This document shows, one piece after another, positions 29,526 to 30,106 of a stretch of 30,106 bases of DNA. The stretch spans positions 1 through 30,106 of the forward strand of contig CANCAR010000005.1 in the NCBI GenBank assembly GCA_947374125.1, read 5' to 3'. The stretch's first letter is position 1. Each line of letters starts with the position of its first letter. The notes under the pieces are model-generated. The model did not search any database. It was not told where the DNA came from and worked only from the letters and a program-made list of their open reading frames with translations. The translations under genes and the position numbers were made by a program. The DNA comes from Hyphomicrobiales bacterium. GTDB taxonomy: Bacteria > Pseudomonadota > Alphaproteobacteria > Rhizobiales > Beijerinckiaceae.

Positions 29526-30106
29526 ATGGCGCTTGTTTCCATGGGGCCGATGCTTAAGCGCGCGCGCGCGCAAGGCTACGGAATCGCAGCTTACAACATG
29601 ATTGATTATAACAGCGCTCGCGCCATTGTTGGCGGCGCTGCAGCGCTTGATGCGCCGGTGATCGTTCAGGTTTCGGTCAAGACCGTTAAACACTGGGGCT
29701 ATCAACCGATTGCCAATTGGGTGAAGGAACTCGCATCCAGCGTCGATATTCCAGTTGCCTTGCATCTGGACCACTGTACCGATCTCGACGTCTTGCGCCG
29801 GTGTGTCGATGCGGGATGGACCTCCGTGATGTTCGATGGCTCATCTTTGCCGTTTGAAGAAAATCTTGAAAAATCATTGCAAGCCTATCGCATGACGCAA
29901 GATGCTGGCGTAGGTCTTGAGGCCGAAATCGGCGCGATTGGTGGCGTGGAAGACGACAAGCACATCAATGAAGACGAAGCTCGCCTCGCTAATTTTGACG
30001 AATGCGTGCGCTTTGTCCGCGATATGCCTGATCTCGCCGTTTTTGCGCCAGCCATAGGTACCGCGCACGGGGTTTATAAAGGCGAGGCGAAGATCGCTTA
30101 CGATCT
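29526..30106 (+). CDS. class II fructose-bisphosphate aldolase family protein (partial, 3' end off window)
   Basis: The first 193 codons of a zinc-dependent aldolase are present. Catalytic Asp82 and zinc ligand His83 lie in LHLDHCTD. The VMFDGSSLPFEEN block (101-113), Glu134 in LEAEIGAIGG and the second zinc His181 in GTAHGVYKG complete the family pattern. These enzymes split ketose 1-phosphates or bisphosphates into dihydroxyacetone phosphate and an aldehyde; relatives act on fructose, tagatose or other ketoses. It starts at ATG 29526 behind AGAGGAAGA. A (GC)7 run (29558-29571) occurs early in the gene. As last visible gene of the sugar operon it probably performs the final cleavage step. 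Confidence 0.88.
   Translation, partial: MALVSMGPMLKRARAQGYGIAAYNMIDYNSARAIVGGAAALDAPVIVQVSVKTVKHWGYQPIANWVKELASSVDIPVALHLDHCTDLDVLRRCVDAGWTSVMFDGSSLPFEENLEKSLQAYRMTQDAGVGLEAEIGAIGGVEDDKHINEDEARLANFDECVRFVRDMPDLAVFAPAIGTAHGVYKGEAKIAYD

Noticed and set aside
29558..29571. (GC)7 run at the start of the aldolase gene as a phase-variation tract
   Set aside because: It encodes an ordinary Arg-Ala-Arg-Ala stretch, the frame is intact, and such runs arise by chance in Arg/Ala codons.
1..30106. CRISPR arrays, IS ends, integrase sites, tRNA or rRNA genes
   Set aside because: No regularly spaced repeats, terminal inverted repeats with target duplications, transposase motifs or cloverleaf sequences were seen on either strand.

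Overview
The window reads as chromosomal DNA of an alphaproteobacterium, most likely of the Hyphomicrobiales (rhizobial) order. The reasons are a rhizobial-style lipoyl synthase N-terminus, a compact thiO-thiS-thiG-thiE operon, UgpBAEC and Tat-dependent sugar importers of the kind common in rhizobia, and moderate GC by eye. I see 32 protein-coding genes, the first and last cut by the window edges. There are no rRNA, tRNA, CRISPR, phage or IS elements, and no recognisable transcription-regulator gene.

Left part (1-9486). On the minus strand lie the start of a CorA/ZntB-type metal-ion transporter and a ugpB-ugpA-ugpE-ugpC operon (glycerol-3-phosphate / glycerophosphodiester importer) with a strong hairpin after ugpB. 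Divergent from ugpB, on the plus strand, is an EEP-fold phosphodiesterase-like gene plus a xylose-isomerase-like TIM barrel gene, closed by a textbook intrinsic terminator (7565-7596). A second plus-strand unit follows: an acetamidase/formamidase-family gene and a short-chain dehydrogenase.

Middle (9483-15632, minus strand). This is a thiamine operon headed by a TPP riboswitch: cytX (pyrimidine precursor uptake)-thiO-thiS-thiG-thiE, continuing with very tight spacing into lipA and a class I histone-deacetylase/AcuC-like gene. The riboswitch may therefore also influence lipoate synthesis and a deacetylase.

Right-middle (15685-21609, minus strand). This is an acetoin-dehydrogenase-like cluster: two tandem Lin0512-family genes, an AhpD-like CMD gene, acoX, acoA (E1 alpha), acoB (E1 beta), acoC (lipoyl domain fused to an alpha/beta hydrolase) and a terminal ohr peroxidase gene. 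E1 needs TPP and AcoC needs lipoate, both produced by the neighbouring thi-lipA operon. No E3 gene (acoL) and no acoR are present.

Right (22072-30106, plus strand). After a 462-bp AT-rich divergent intergenic region comes a carbohydrate operon: Tat-exported binding protein, two permeases, an ATPase with a Glu in the Q-loop, a transglutaminase-like protein, an FGGY kinase, a VOC metalloprotein and a class II aldolase cut by the window end. This looks like uptake, phosphorylation and aldol cleavage of a sugar or polyol I cannot identify. The least-described parts are the Lin0512 pair with CMD in the aco cluster, and the transglutaminase-kinase-VOC-aldolase module.
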